Below, piece by piece: positions 8,817-17,237 of a stretch of DNA of 52,700 nucleotides. The notes beneath the pieces are model-generated. The model was not told the origin of the DNA and made no database searches. It saw nothing but the letters and a program-made list of their open reading frames with translations. Origin of the DNA: an uncultured Oscillibacter sp. (lineage in GTDB: Bacteria > Bacillota > Clostridia > Oscillospirales > Oscillospiraceae); the NCBI GenBank assembly GCA_910577405.1, contig CAJTMG010000006.1:66483-119182 (forward strand). Reading direction: 5' to 3'. Within the stretch, counting starts at the first letter, position 1. Every line of letters starts with the position of its first letter. A program made the translations under genes and the position numbers.

Positions 8817-9266
8817 TTACCAAAGGCGTTTTGCAATCAATACCTTTTCACAGGGAAGGGTCCGGAATAATTCCTCCATCACCATGCCGCCGAATTCCTG
8901 TATGCGGTCGCCCTCAGATATTTTCGGGGGATAGTCGGGCAATATCGTCACATACAGATTCCAGACGATCCCCTCCTCTGGAAAACGCACGCGCCCGTTT
9001 GTCTCCCGGTTCGGATACAGCCGCATGAAAATATTGCTGGGTCTGTGGCCGTATATGTAGATGTGATCGTATTCCGACGGAGGCTCGTCCGGCGCGTAAG
9101 ACCCGAAAGGACCGGTGGATTTGCACATTTTCCGCTTTTTCGGGATGCGGGAATCATTGATTTCCACGGCTGCCTTACAGAGCGCTCTTTCAAAAATCTT
9201 TACCAGCTCTTTTTCCGGCAAATCTTCCGTTTTCAGTCCGAATTCATACTTTCCAGCTGCAAACAT
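8817..9266 (-). CDS. Hypothetical protein, 149 residues
   Basis: I do not recognise this protein. It starts at an ATG after GGGAGGTCTGCGG, a strong ribosome binding site, and codon use matches its neighbours, so it is probably real. The product is soluble and mixed alpha/beta, with no signal peptide or membrane segment. Notable parts are a basic patch RIPKKRKMC near residue 42 and a Tyr-rich stretch EYDHIYIYGHRP near residue 65, then WNLYVTILPDYPPK. It sits alone between the rnf terminator and the folT promoter, on the same strand as both. Function unknown. Confidence 0.7.
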   Translation of the reverse strand: MFAAGKYEFGLKTEDLPEKELVKIFERALCKAAVEINDSRIPKKRKMCKSTGPFGSYAPDEPPSEYDHIYIYGHRPSNIFMRLYPNRETNGRVRFPEEGIVWNLYVTILPDYPPKISEGDRIQEFGGMVMEELFRTLPCEKVLIAKRLW

Positions 9267-9368
9267 CCGCAGACCTCCCTGATTTCAACCTGACATTCTG
9301 TCCCATCGCAAAATCTGACCGTTTTCAGCACGTTTCCATAATTCCCGCCAAATTTCGCAGAAACGTAT

Positions 9369-9402
9369 AAAAAGTCCCGAACCTGTTACCAAGTCCGGGA
9401 CT
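9369..9402 (-). terminator. Terminator of the rnf operon
   Basis: Minus strand hairpin AGTCCCGGA / TTCGGGACT followed by TTTTTA, just after the rnfB stop. Confidence 0.85.
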
Positions 9403-9409
9403 CGATACG

Positions 9410-10285
9410 TTATTTCGCGGCTTCGACGGCTGCTTTTGCCTTTTCCGCCTGGGCCTTCTTAATCGCCTTGTACTTTTCCTTCTCCTCCGCCGTGGCAGCA
9501 GGGAGAATCGCGTCTCTCGGGCAGACCTTCGTGCAGAGCTTGCAGCCGACGCACTTATCATAGTCGATGACTGCCACGCCCTTCTCCACATGAATCGCGT
9601 CCTTCCGGCATTCCTTCTGGCACAGACCGCAGCCGATGCAGGAGGTAGAGCAGACACTCATGGCCGCCTTGCCCTTATCCTGGTTCGCGCAGCCAACATG
9701 GACCTTCTTGGACACGGGCACGGAGGTAATCAGATGCCGGGGACACGCCGACGCGCAGGCCATGCACGCGGTACACTTCTCCGGGTCCACCACCGCCGTG
9801 CCGTTGGGACCGATGGACATCGCCCCGAACTGGCACGCGCTGACGCAGGACCCAAAGCCCAGGCAGCCGAACGCGCATTCCAGAGGACCGCCCGCAACCT
9901 TCGTGGCAGACACGCAGTCCTTTACGCCTACGTAGTCATAACGCTTCTTGGCATTCACGCCGCCGGTACACCGCACGAACGCCACCTGACGATCGCCGCT
10001 GGGGGCTTCCTGTCCCATGATCTTCGCAATCTTGGCCGCGTTTTCAGCTCCCGCAGGCGCGCAGGCCGTTACAGGCGCTTCACCGGCCACAATCGCAGCC
10101 GCGCAGCCGCCGCAGCCCGGGAAGCCGCAGCCGCCGCAGTTTGCCCCTGCCAGAAGGCCCAGAATTTCCTCCTCCCGGGGGTCCTTCTTTACCTCAAACA
10201 CCTTCGAGGCCACGGCCAGAACCAGACCGAACACAGCGCCCAGTATGCCCAGCACCAGGACCGCCGCGATGATATTACTCACCAT
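9410..10285 (-). CDS. rnfB: Rnf complex subunit RnfB (iron-sulfur)
   Basis: Entry subunit that takes electrons from reduced ferredoxin into the Rnf ferredoxin:NAD+ oxidoreductase, which pumps Na+ or H+. One N-terminal membrane helix (about 1-25) is followed by the Fe4S4 motif ANCGGCGFPGCGGCA (about residues 48-62), then ferredoxin-type clusters, including CTACMACASACP, CIGCGLCQKECR and CVGCKLCTKVCP. The C-terminus is a short Lys/Ala-rich helix. The 291-residue length fits clostridial RnfB. It is the last gene of rnfCDGEAB and a terminator follows directly. Confidence 0.97.
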   Translation of the reverse strand: MVSNIIAAVLVLGILGAVFGLVLAVASKVFEVKKDPREEEILGLLAGANCGGCGFPGCGGCAAAIVAGEAPVTACAPAGAENAAKIAKIMGQEAPSGDRQVAFVRCTGGVNAKKRYDYVGVKDCVSATKVAGGPLECAFGCLGFGSCVSACQFGAMSIGPNGTAVVDPEKCTACMACASACPRHLITSVPVSKKVHVGCANQDKGKAAMSVCSTSCIGCGLCQKECRKDAIHVEKGVAVIDYDKCVGCKLCTKVCPRDAILPAATAEEKEKYKAIKKAQAEKAKAAVEAAK

Positions 10286-10305
10286 AATTTACTCTCCCTC
10301 CTATT

Positions 10306-10893
10306 TCAAATCGAAAGGCCGGAGAAGCCCATAAACGCCAGCGCCATCAGACCAGCAGTCACCAGCGCGATCGGAAAGCCCTCAAAGCTCTTGGGATAGT
10401 CCGCAAACACCAGACGCTCCCGGATGCTGGCAAACAACACAATCGCCAGCAGGAAGCCGATGCCGCCCGTCACGCCGTACACCACGGAGGAAATGAAGCC
10501 GTAGCCGCTCTGAATATTCAGCAGCGCCACGCCCAGCACCGCGCAGTTCGTCGTAATCAAAGGCAGGTACACGCCCAAGGCCGTATACAGGGAGGGCATG
10601 GACTTTTGCAGGAACATCTCAATGAACTGCACCAGTGACGCAATCACCAGAATAAACGCCACCGTCTGCATATACATCAGGCCGAACCGCACCAGGATAA
10701 ACTCGTTCACGACCCAGGTGATGGCGGACGCAAGGCCCATAACGAACGTCACCGCGATGCCCATGCCGACCGCCGTGTCTACCTTCTTCGACACGCCCAG
10801 GAACGGACAGATGCCGAGGAATTGGGAGAAAATGAAGTTATTCGCCAGAATCGCTCCCAGCGTAATAACCAAAAGTTCATGAAGCTGATCCAT
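10306..10893 (-). CDS. rnfA: Rnf complex membrane subunit RnfA
   Basis: Integral membrane subunit of the Rnf complex with about six helices; together with RnfE it forms the centre of the membrane part and coordinates an intramembrane iron-sulfur cluster in studied complexes. Diagnostic sequence near the start is NNFIFSQFLGICPFLGVSKK, with a cysteine in the half-helix, and a second cysteine-containing segment, LITTNCAVLGVALLN, mid-protein. These two inverted cysteine segments are what bind the cluster. Length 195 residues is normal. It starts directly after the rnfE stop with no gap. Confidence 0.97.
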   Translation of the reverse strand: MDQLHELLVITLGAILANNFIFSQFLGICPFLGVSKKVDTAVGMGIAVTFVMGLASAITWVVNEFILVRFGLMYMQTVAFILVIASLVQFIEMFLQKSMPSLYTALGVYLPLITTNCAVLGVALLNIQSGYGFISSVVYGVTGGIGFLLAIVLFASIRERLVFADYPKSFEGFPIALVTAGLMALAFMGFSGLSI

Positions 10894-11493
10894 TTACTTG
10901 CCCTCCTTACTCTTCGACAGCGCCCACTGCATTGCCGCAATCAGGCAGCCCAGTACCAGGAAGCCGCCTACCGGAAGCGTCAGCACGCCGATGGGGTACT
11001 GCTCGGGGATAATCCGGAAGCCCGCCAGCGTACCGGCGCCCAACAGCTCACGAATGACGCACATTGCCAGCAGAACGAACGTATAGCCAAGACCCTGGCA
11101 GATGCCGTCGAAGAAGGACGCGCCGATGCCGTTCTTGTACGAAAACGCCTCCGCGCGGCCCAGAATGATGCAGTTAACCACGATCAGCGGAATAAACACG
11201 CCCAGGGACGCCGCGATCGACGGTACAAACGCCTGTAGGAGCAAATCCACGCAGGTAACAAAGCCCGCAATCACCACGATGAACATCGCGATACGAATCT
11301 TGTCAGGCACTACCTTACGAATTGCCGAAATAACCACGTTGGAGGCCGTCAGGATGATGATAACCGAAACGCCCATACCAATACCATTGGCAATCGACGT
11401 GGTAATCGCCATGGTGGAGCACAGACCAAGCATCTGCACCAGCACCGGGTTCTGGGTCAGCAGGCCCTCTTTCAACTGTTTGCCGAAATTCAT
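10894..11493 (-). CDS. rnfE: Rnf complex membrane subunit RnfE
   Basis: Membrane partner of RnfA, with the same fold in opposite orientation. Six hydrophobic helices, 199 residues. Family landmarks are NPVLVQMLGLCSTMAITTS near the start (cysteine in the first half-helix) and PLIVVNCIILGRAEAFSYKN, the second cysteine segment. The sequence abuts rnfA at its 3' end and follows rnfG after 16 bases. Its C-terminus LSKSKEGK is a short cytoplasmic tail. Confidence 0.97.
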   Translation of the reverse strand: MNFGKQLKEGLLTQNPVLVQMLGLCSTMAITTSIANGIGMGVSVIIILTASNVVISAIRKVVPDKIRIAMFIVVIAGFVTCVDLLLQAFVPSIAASLGVFIPLIVVNCIILGRAEAFSYKNGIGASFFDGICQGLGYTFVLLAMCVIRELLGAGTLAGFRIIPEQYPIGVLTLPVGGFLVLGCLIAAMQWALSKSKEGK

Positions 11494-11509
11494 GTCAGCT
11501 CCCCCTTTC

Positions 11510-12136
11510 TCAACCCAACGCGCCGGCCACTGCCAATGCCGCGTTCACGCCGGTGGTCACGCCGCGGGTGGATACCGTCGCGCCTGTAATCGCGTCGACA
11601 TTGCTGCCAACCGTCAGAGTGCCGTCCGCCGCGCTCTTGCCGATGAACTGGCTCAGTACGCCTGTGCCGGACGCCGTGTTCTGGTTCTCCATGACCTTGG
11701 AGCCAATGCCCTTCGTCTCGGAGTTCTTTACAATGGACACGCCTGTAACAGCGCCTTCGCCGTCCACGCCGACCATCATTTCAATGCTGCCCTGAGAACC
11801 GCTGGCTACAACTTTGATCGCATAGCCCGCGTTCTCGCCGTTGGCCGTGGCCTGGTACACGGAATCCAGAGACGCTCCCGCCCCGGACGCCGCCGCTGTC
11901 ATGGTTTCCGTCAGCTCCATCGCGTCCGAAAACTCCGTGGCGTCGGGGTCCGCGACAACTGCCTTCATCGCGTTTACCGTCTTCTCCCAGTTGATGGCCG
12001 CAATCTTGTCAGCCGTCACTGCGTTTACGCCGCCCAGCGCCGCCGCTACTACCGCGCAGGTAATCAGCAGCGTCACCGCCAGCTTAATAATATATCCGGG
12101 GTCCATATTGACCTTCTCATGGGTCTGGTTGCTCAT
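11510..12136 (-). CDS. rnfG: Rnf complex subunit RnfG (covalent FMN)
   Basis: Extracytoplasmic flavoprotein subunit of Rnf. One N-terminal membrane anchor (about residues 12-36, KLAVTLLITCAVVAAALGGVN) precedes an FMN-binding domain. The flavinylation motif DAITGATVST is close to the C-terminus; the threonine near residue 187 would carry FMN through a phosphoester bond. Modification needs an ApbE-type flavin transferase, which is not in this window. 208 residues; it overlaps rnfD by four bases, so translation is coupled. Confidence 0.96.
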   Translation of the reverse strand: MSNQTHEKVNMDPGYIIKLAVTLLITCAVVAAALGGVNAVTADKIAAINWEKTVNAMKAVVADPDATEFSDAMELTETMTAAASGAGASLDSVYQATANGENAGYAIKVVASGSQGSIEMMVGVDGEGAVTGVSIVKNSETKGIGSKVMENQNTASGTGVLSQFIGKSAADGTLTVGSNVDAITGATVSTRGVTTGVNAALAVAGALG

Positions 12137-13170
12137 TTCGCGGCCCCCTCCTTCTTGTCGGATTTCACCACGCCGAACCGGGTGGGCTTCGTGTTCTTGT
12201 CAATCAGCGCCACAAACAGATTCATGACCATAATCGAATAGCACACGCCTTCGTTGTAGCTGCCGAAATAGCGGATCAGCACCGTAAACACGCCGCAGCC
12301 GATACCGAAAATCAGCTGGCCTTTCTTCGTTACCGGAGAAGTCGCGTAGTCCGTGGCCATGAAGAACGCGCCCAGCATCAGTCCGCCGCCGAAAATACTG
12401 TACAGCATCCACTCCACGCCGGTACCGGCACGGGGGAACAGGAACGTCAGAACCGCCACCGTCGCTATGTACGCCACGGGGGTCTGCCAGTTAATCACCT
12501 TCCGCCAGATCAGGTACACGCCGCCCAAAAGCAGCATCAGCACAGACACCTCGCCCATAGAACCGCCAATCTGTCCAAGGAACATATTGGTAACGCTATA
12601 GGTCTCCTTCAGGGACGTAAAGCTCTCCGCAATCGCCGCGGGGTCCGTGCCCTTCATGTAGGACAGCGGGGTAGCGGCCGTCACAATATCCACATTGCCA
12701 ATCAAATTCGCCTTATTGATGGCCGGGTCCACCCAACTGGTCATAGCTCCCGCGTAGCTGGCCAGCAATATCGCACGGCCCGCAAGCGCAGGGTTCACAA
12801 AGTTCTTGCCAATGCCGCCGAACAGCTGCTTGACAACCACAATCGCAAAGAAATCGCCAATCAGAATCATCCAGTACGGAATCTGCACCGGGCATACAAA
12901 CGCCAGCAGCATTCCCGTGACAACACAGCTCAAGTCCATGATCCGGACCGGCTTCTTCATCAGCTTCTGATAGCCCCATTCAAAGAACATACAGCCAGCC
13001 ACAGACACCACCGTCATAGCCAGCGCGCGGATGCCAAAGTTCAGAATCGCATACGCCAGCGCGGGCACCATGGCAATGATCACGTCCCGCATGATGGTCT
13101 GTGTCCGTTCGGAACCGCGGATGTGGGGCGAAGAAGTGGCAATCAGCTTCAGATTCTTATAGTCCGTCAT
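12133..13170 (-). CDS. rnfD: Rnf complex membrane subunit RnfD (covalent FMN)
   Basis: Membrane subunit homologous to NqrB with eight to ten helices. It has the second flavinylation site of the complex in TAATPLSYMKG near residue 165, and conserved GGIGKNFVNPALAGRAILL just before it. It probably forms part of the ion path. Length is 345 residues. The start overlaps the rnfC stop by four bases and the end overlaps rnfG by four bases. Confidence 0.97.
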   Translation of the reverse strand: MTDYKNLKLIATSSPHIRGSERTQTIMRDVIIAMVPALAYAILNFGIRALAMTVVSVAGCMFFEWGYQKLMKKPVRIMDLSCVVTGMLLAFVCPVQIPYWMILIGDFFAIVVVKQLFGGIGKNFVNPALAGRAILLASYAGAMTSWVDPAINKANLIGNVDIVTAATPLSYMKGTDPAAIAESFTSLKETYSVTNMFLGQIGGSMGEVSVLMLLLGGVYLIWRKVINWQTPVAYIATVAVLTFLFPRAGTGVEWMLYSIFGGGLMLGAFFMATDYATSPVTKKGQLIFGIGCGVFTVLIRYFGSYNEGVCYSIMVMNLFVALIDKNTKPTRFGVVKSDKKEGAAK

Positions 13171-14543
13171 TTCGCGGCAGCCTCCTTTTTCGTCTCTTCA
13201 GCGGCTTTCTTTGCCTCTGCCGCCGCGCGGTCCCGGGCCATCTGGTCCTTCAGAAGCTGCTTGCCGGTCTTGAACATATGCGTCAGATGCAGCCGCGCCG
13301 GGCAGGTGTACGCGCACGCGCCGCATTCCATGCAGTCCATAATGTGGGCCGCGTCCAGCTCCGCCGTCAGGCCTTTGGACGCGTACTGATACAGGAACAG
13401 AGGCTCCAGGTGCATCGGGCAGGCCGCAACGCACTTGCCGCAGCGGATGCACTGAGGATCCTCCACTGTCTGCTCTTCGCTCTCGCAGAACGCCAGCATC
13501 GCGCCTGTGCCCTTGGCGACTGGAATATCCGCTGTGTACTGAGCCATACCCATCATGGGACCGCCCGCCACAATCTTATATGTATTATCCTTCAGCCCGC
13601 CGCAGTAGTCGAACAGGCAGGAAACAGGCGTTCCGATTGGACATTCCACGTTTTTCGGTTCGACAACGCCGGAACCGGATACCGTGACCACCTTCCGGAC
13701 AACAGGCATACCCGTTGTAATGGCCCGGAAAATCGCTACTGTCGTGTTGATATTGAACACCGCGCAGCCGATATTGCTGGGCAGTCCGCCGGGAGGCACC
13801 TGCTTGCCCGTAATCGCCTGGCAGAGCTGCTTTTCACCGCCCTGGGGGTAACGGCACCGCAGAGGCTCCACCACCACCGGCGCGTGCTTCTGGGCAATGA
13901 CTTCATTCATCTTGTCAATGCCGTTCTGCTTGTTGACTTCCACGCCAATGACGACCTTCTCCACGCCGAACATCTTCGCAAGGTAGGTTGCGCCGCCGAT
14001 GATCTCTTCCGGACGCTCCAGCATAGCCCGATGGTCCCCGGTGATGTACGGTTCGCACTCCGCGCCGTTGATAATCACCGTGTCCACCTTCCCGATGCCG
14101 CCGGAAATCTTGACGTGTGTGGGGAACGTGGCGCCGCCCATGCCTACGATGCCGGCGTTCTTGACAATTTCCACCATCTCGTCTGTGCTCAGGGCGTCGG
14201 GGTTCGCGGGCGCATGGACCTCCTCGCTGACCTCGTCCTGCATATCATTATCGATGACCACCGACATGATATTCCCGCCCATGGAATACGGACGCGGTTC
14301 CACTGCCTTGACCGTTCCCGATACGCTGGCATGGATGGGCGCGCCCAAACCTTTGAATTCACCAATTTTCTGGCCCACCTTCACGCGGTCTCCGACCTTC
14401 ACCAGGGGGGTGCATGGCGCGCCGAAGTGCATGGACATGGGGATGACCACCTGCGCCGGGGCGGGCAGCTGCTCGATGGCCTTTTCATTGGTTGCGGCTT
14501 TCATATCATGGGGATGAACGCCGCCAAAGAAAGCTTGTGCCAT
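13167..14543 (-). CDS. rnfC: Rnf complex subunit RnfC (NADH site)
   Basis: Peripheral cytoplasmic subunit that binds FMN and NAD(H), equivalent to NqrF/NuoF functions in related complexes. In order: an N-terminal barrel-sandwich part (HFGAPCTPLVKVGDRVKVGQ), the Rossmann-like glycine-rich segment GIVGMGGATFPTHVK, the INGAECEPYITGDH substrate loop, an SLBB domain, and two Fe4S4 motifs near residues 365-420 (CIRCGKCVAACP and CMECGACAYTCP). The tail is Ala/Lys-rich. 458 residues. First gene of rnfCDGEAB, with a promoter at 14623-14651. Confidence 0.97.
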   Translation of the reverse strand: MAQAFFGGVHPHDMKAATNEKAIEQLPAPAQVVIPMSMHFGAPCTPLVKVGDRVKVGQKIGEFKGLGAPIHASVSGTVKAVEPRPYSMGGNIMSVVIDNDMQDEVSEEVHAPANPDALSTDEMVEIVKNAGIVGMGGATFPTHVKISGGIGKVDTVIINGAECEPYITGDHRAMLERPEEIIGGATYLAKMFGVEKVVIGVEVNKQNGIDKMNEVIAQKHAPVVVEPLRCRYPQGGEKQLCQAITGKQVPPGGLPSNIGCAVFNINTTVAIFRAITTGMPVVRKVVTVSGSGVVEPKNVECPIGTPVSCLFDYCGGLKDNTYKIVAGGPMMGMAQYTADIPVAKGTGAMLAFCESEEQTVEDPQCIRCGKCVAACPMHLEPLFLYQYASKGLTAELDAAHIMDCMECGACAYTCPARLHLTHMFKTGKQLLKDQMARDRAAAEAKKAAEETKKEAAAK

Positions 14544-14622
14544 TTTTTCACCTCATTTTTTATCCGACCGCCTCCGCGCCCTCTTTTCTCCGGCGCAGAC
14601 ATACGGTCACATACTATGGCCC

Positions 14623-14651
14623 ATTGTACACCTTTCTCCAAAAAATGTCCA
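14623..14651 (-). promoter_or_regulatory. Probable rnf operon promoter
   Basis: Minus strand TGGACA, 17 bases, TACAAT, about 80 bases before the rnfC start. The rest of the 207-base gap shows only T-rich sequence. Confidence 0.6.
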
Positions 14652-14750
14652 GTCTGTGAACAGCTTTTTTTACTGGAATTCTGGCTTTTTTTGCGGTCCT
14701 TTTACGCTTTTTCTCTGCTCTGCCCACGCTTTTCATCCATTTTTGGAACC

Positions 14751-15560
14751 TTACCAACTTGAGTAATCGTTTTTTTCAGCCCTTTTTGCCGCTCCTTTAT
14801 CCTTTTGCTCCGCTTTTCTTGTGTACCTGCATTTCGGGTAGCCTGTACAGCCGATAAACTCTCCGTAACGGCCGGACCGTACAATCAGCTTCCGGCCGCA
14901 TTCCGGACACTGTCCGCAGTTCAGAAGTTCCCGCACCTGTTGGATGTGTTTCGCCCTCTGGCTCCCGTCCTGCCAGGCTTTCAGCTTTGCCTCGATTCCC
15001 GCCCGCTCTTCCTTTGTGAACGGCTTCCTCTCCTTTGCCAGCGCTTTCTCCAGTGCCGCGGAAAGGTCTCTCCGGCTGCATACTATATAATTACGCCCCG
15101 TCTTCCCTTTAACTCCCTTCAGGTCCGCACGGTTCTCAAATACAATCGCTGAATATAACCGGCTTTCGGGGATTTTCAACGCCTCCGATAAGCGCCGGAT
15201 GTGGTTCCCGTTCTGCCTGACCGGATTGTAAAACGCGCTTTGCACCCGGCCCAGCTCCTGGGTCCAGTTCAGGTCCTCCGCGCTCCCCATTATCCGCCCG
15301 CCGTACGCCTTGCTCTCAATCACCCACAGCCTGTCCCGCAAAACCAGCACCAGGTCCAGCTCCGCCGTGCGCGCCCCGTATGGCACATACACGTTCCGGT
15401 ACTGCTTTCCTTCCTTGACCCGGCGTTTCAGCAGCTTTGAGACGCATTTTTCGCCCCATTCGCCTTCCCCTTCTCCCCTCAGCTCATGCAGTATCCGGGC
15501 AAGGGGTCCCGGCTCCTCTCCCGCCAGCATATCCAACAGATTTCCTCTCTCTTTTGGCAT
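14751..15560 (-). CDS. NERD nuclease-related protein with topoisomerase zinc ribbon
   Basis: 269 residues. The N-terminal half is a NERD domain: GEWGEKCVSKLL followed by AELDLVLVLRDRLWVIESKA, where the Asp and the ESK give the PD-(D/E)xK-like nuclease pattern. The C-terminal end has a topoisomerase-type C4 zinc ribbon, CPECGRKLIVRSGRYG...GCTGYPKC, close to those of TopA in this same window. Similar NERD plus zinc-ribbon proteins are common in Firmicutes and are presumed to process DNA; no substrate is known. The ATG at 15560 is preceded by a GGAGAGAAAGAG purine stretch. It lies 22 bases after the racemase gene and may share its transcript. Confidence 0.85.
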   Translation of the reverse strand: MPKERGNLLDMLAGEEPGPLARILHELRGEGEGEWGEKCVSKLLKRRVKEGKQYRNVYVPYGARTAELDLVLVLRDRLWVIESKAYGGRIMGSAEDLNWTQELGRVQSAFYNPVRQNGNHIRRLSEALKIPESRLYSAIVFENRADLKGVKGKTGRNYIVCSRRDLSAALEKALAKERKPFTKEERAGIEAKLKAWQDGSQRAKHIQQVRELLNCGQCPECGRKLIVRSGRYGEFIGCTGYPKCRYTRKAEQKDKGAAKRAEKNDYSSW

Positions 15561-15582
15561 CTCTTTCTCTCCGTTCTTTCTT

Positions 15583-16227
15583 TCAGGCCCTCCGTACCAG
15601 CTCCGGCAGCGTTTCCCCCGGGTCCAGCACCGGCAGTTCACTAACCTTCCGCAGAGCTTCCTTGATGTACGGGAAGTGCGTACAGCCCAACACTACCGCC
15701 TCCGCGCCGTTGGTCTGGAAGTACGTCAGAAGCGGTCCGATCCCCCGGGTCTCCAGCAGTTCTTCCGGCGGGATTCCATCCTCTATCCCTTGCGTCAATG
15801 CCAGATTCGCCGCCGTGAACACAATGGTCCCCGGTGAGGCTGCAAGCATCGCCTTCTCTATCCCGGACGCGCCTTGGCTGTTCGCGGTCAGCACACCCAG
15901 ACGGCTGTATTTCCGGGCATAGCTTCCGTATACGTCCATGGGGGTGACGACCGGAATGCTGTGCTCCTTTGACAAAGCCGGCACGTCCAATGTCGCGCTC
16001 AGGGAGTTGCAGTAGATCAGCACCCGGCTGCATCCTGACCGCTTCCCTTCCTCTATCAGCCGTCCTACCGCCGCGCAGCGTTCTTCCGCCGGGCCGATCT
16101 GGAACAGCGACTGCTCTGTTGGCGTGCGGCCTGCCGGATAGCCCTCCGCTTTCAGCCCGTGACCCTCCAGCAGCTCTGTCCCCATCCGCGTGTCTACCAA
16201 CGTTCCCGCGATTACCGCCGTTTTCAT
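15583..16227 (-). CDS. Aspartate/glutamate racemase family protein
   Basis: 214 residues of the Asp/Glu racemase superfamily, PLP-independent. Both catalytic cysteines are visible: IYCNSLSATLD (mid-protein) and VLGCTHFPYIKE near the C-terminus. The second motif is the glutamate racemase form GCTHxP, so MurI-like production of D-glutamate for peptidoglycan is possible. It is shorter than usual MurI (about 260) and lacks the common N-terminal DSGxGG motif; here the start reads AVIAGTLVDTRMG. The specific substrate therefore stays open. The ATG at 16227 follows GGAGCGGAAGCGGG. Confidence 0.8.
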   Translation of the reverse strand: MKTAVIAGTLVDTRMGTELLEGHGLKAEGYPAGRTPTEQSLFQIGPAEERCAAVGRLIEEGKRSGCSRVLIYCNSLSATLDVPALSKEHSIPVVTPMDVYGSYARKYSRLGVLTANSQGASGIEKAMLAASPGTIVFTAANLALTQGIEDGIPPEELLETRGIGPLLTYFQTNGAEAVVLGCTHFPYIKEALRKVSELPVLDPGETLPELVRRA

Positions 16228-16358
16228 CCCGCTTCCGCTCCTTTCTTTCTTCTTTGCCTGCATCATAGCACATCCTATACGAAAATGCAACATCAATACG
16301 ACCGCATCCCATAAAAATCGCCGGGACGGTCTTTTAGCAACCTCCCGGCGTCTGCGCC

Positions 16359-17237
16359 TTAATATAATTCCTTGATGTACGCTTCCACGTCCGCCCGCGT
16401 GCCCATGTACGGTCCAGGCGTCTCCATCTTCAAGGACACCAGAGCCGTTGCCGTCAGGAGCGCCGTGGGGATGTCCTGGGTCAGGCGTTCGTTGATGTAG
16501 CCCGCAAACGTTGTGTCCCCTCTCCCCGTGCGGCCGGACAGATTCCGCGATTTGATCGGACAGGTGTGGATTTCATGGCCATCGTAGACCAGCACCTCCG
16601 TGTTGTGCGTGACCATAACCTCCTGCGCGCCCCAGCTGTGAAGCATTTTCGCCGCCTCCGCCCGGTCCGTCAGGCCAGTCAGAATCTCCGCTTCCGCCGC
16701 GTCCGTCTTCAGAAAACGCACATAGGGCAGCATCTCCCGTTTCTCCGCCCAGTCGTGATACACCATGCCGCCGTTTTCCTCACAGCGCAGCATACACTGC
16801 ACGTCAATCGCAACCATTGCCCGTTCCGCCGCGTAGGGAATCAGCTCATTGGGGATATCGCCCCGGACCAGTCCCGCCAGATGCCAGATTTCAGCCTTGA
16901 TCTCCGGCATTTCCTCCAGACGGTACGGCTCTATCACACTGTCTACCGTGGCTGTGCGGCGTTCCCGGTCCGGCGTGTGATAGACGTTCTTGGTCACGAA
17001 CGACGTCCTACTGTGCAGCGGGTACACGACGGCGTTCGGCGCGCCCGCAAACACTTCCGCAAGCTCCGCCGCCGTCATGTCCGCCTTGGGCAGCACCGCC
17101 GTCCGATAGCCCATGTTTGCCGCCGCGTAACCCGAATAGTATACCGCGCCTCCTACCGCATGAACCACACTGCCGTCATAATCCACATTCGTATCCAGCG
17201 CGGTCTCCCCTATAATCAATGACGCGTATTCCTTCAT
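16359..17237 (-). CDS. PfkB-family carbohydrate kinase
   Basis: Ribokinase-like kinase of 292 residues that phosphorylates a sugar or related alcohol. The PfkB signature near the C-terminus is LSGRTGRGDTTFAGYI, with the catalytic Asp in GRGD (usually GAGD); AVGGAVYYSGYAAANMG near residue 28 is the N-terminal substrate-binding glycine motif. It overlaps the PHP gene by four bases and lies downstream of the lacI gene, so it probably belongs to the regulon of that LacI protein. The substrate is unknown; the nearby HAD and PHP phosphoesterases suggest a phosphorylated sugar or polyol route. Confidence 0.88.
   Translation of the reverse strand: MKEYASLIIGETALDTNVDYDGSVVHAVGGAVYYSGYAAANMGYRTAVLPKADMTAAELAEVFAGAPNAVVYPLHSRTSFVTKNVYHTPDRERRTATVDSVIEPYRLEEMPEIKAEIWHLAGLVRGDIPNELIPYAAERAMVAIDVQCMLRCEENGGMVYHDWAEKREMLPYVRFLKTDAAEAEILTGLTDRAEAAKMLHSWGAQEVMVTHNTEVLVYDGHEIHTCPIKSRNLSGRTGRGDTTFAGYINERLTQDIPTALLTATALVSLKMETPGPYMGTRADVEAYIKELY

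Noticed and set aside
13101..14762. 553-codon frame on the plus strand
   Set aside because: Antisense to rnfC, His/Arg-rich, no family motif.
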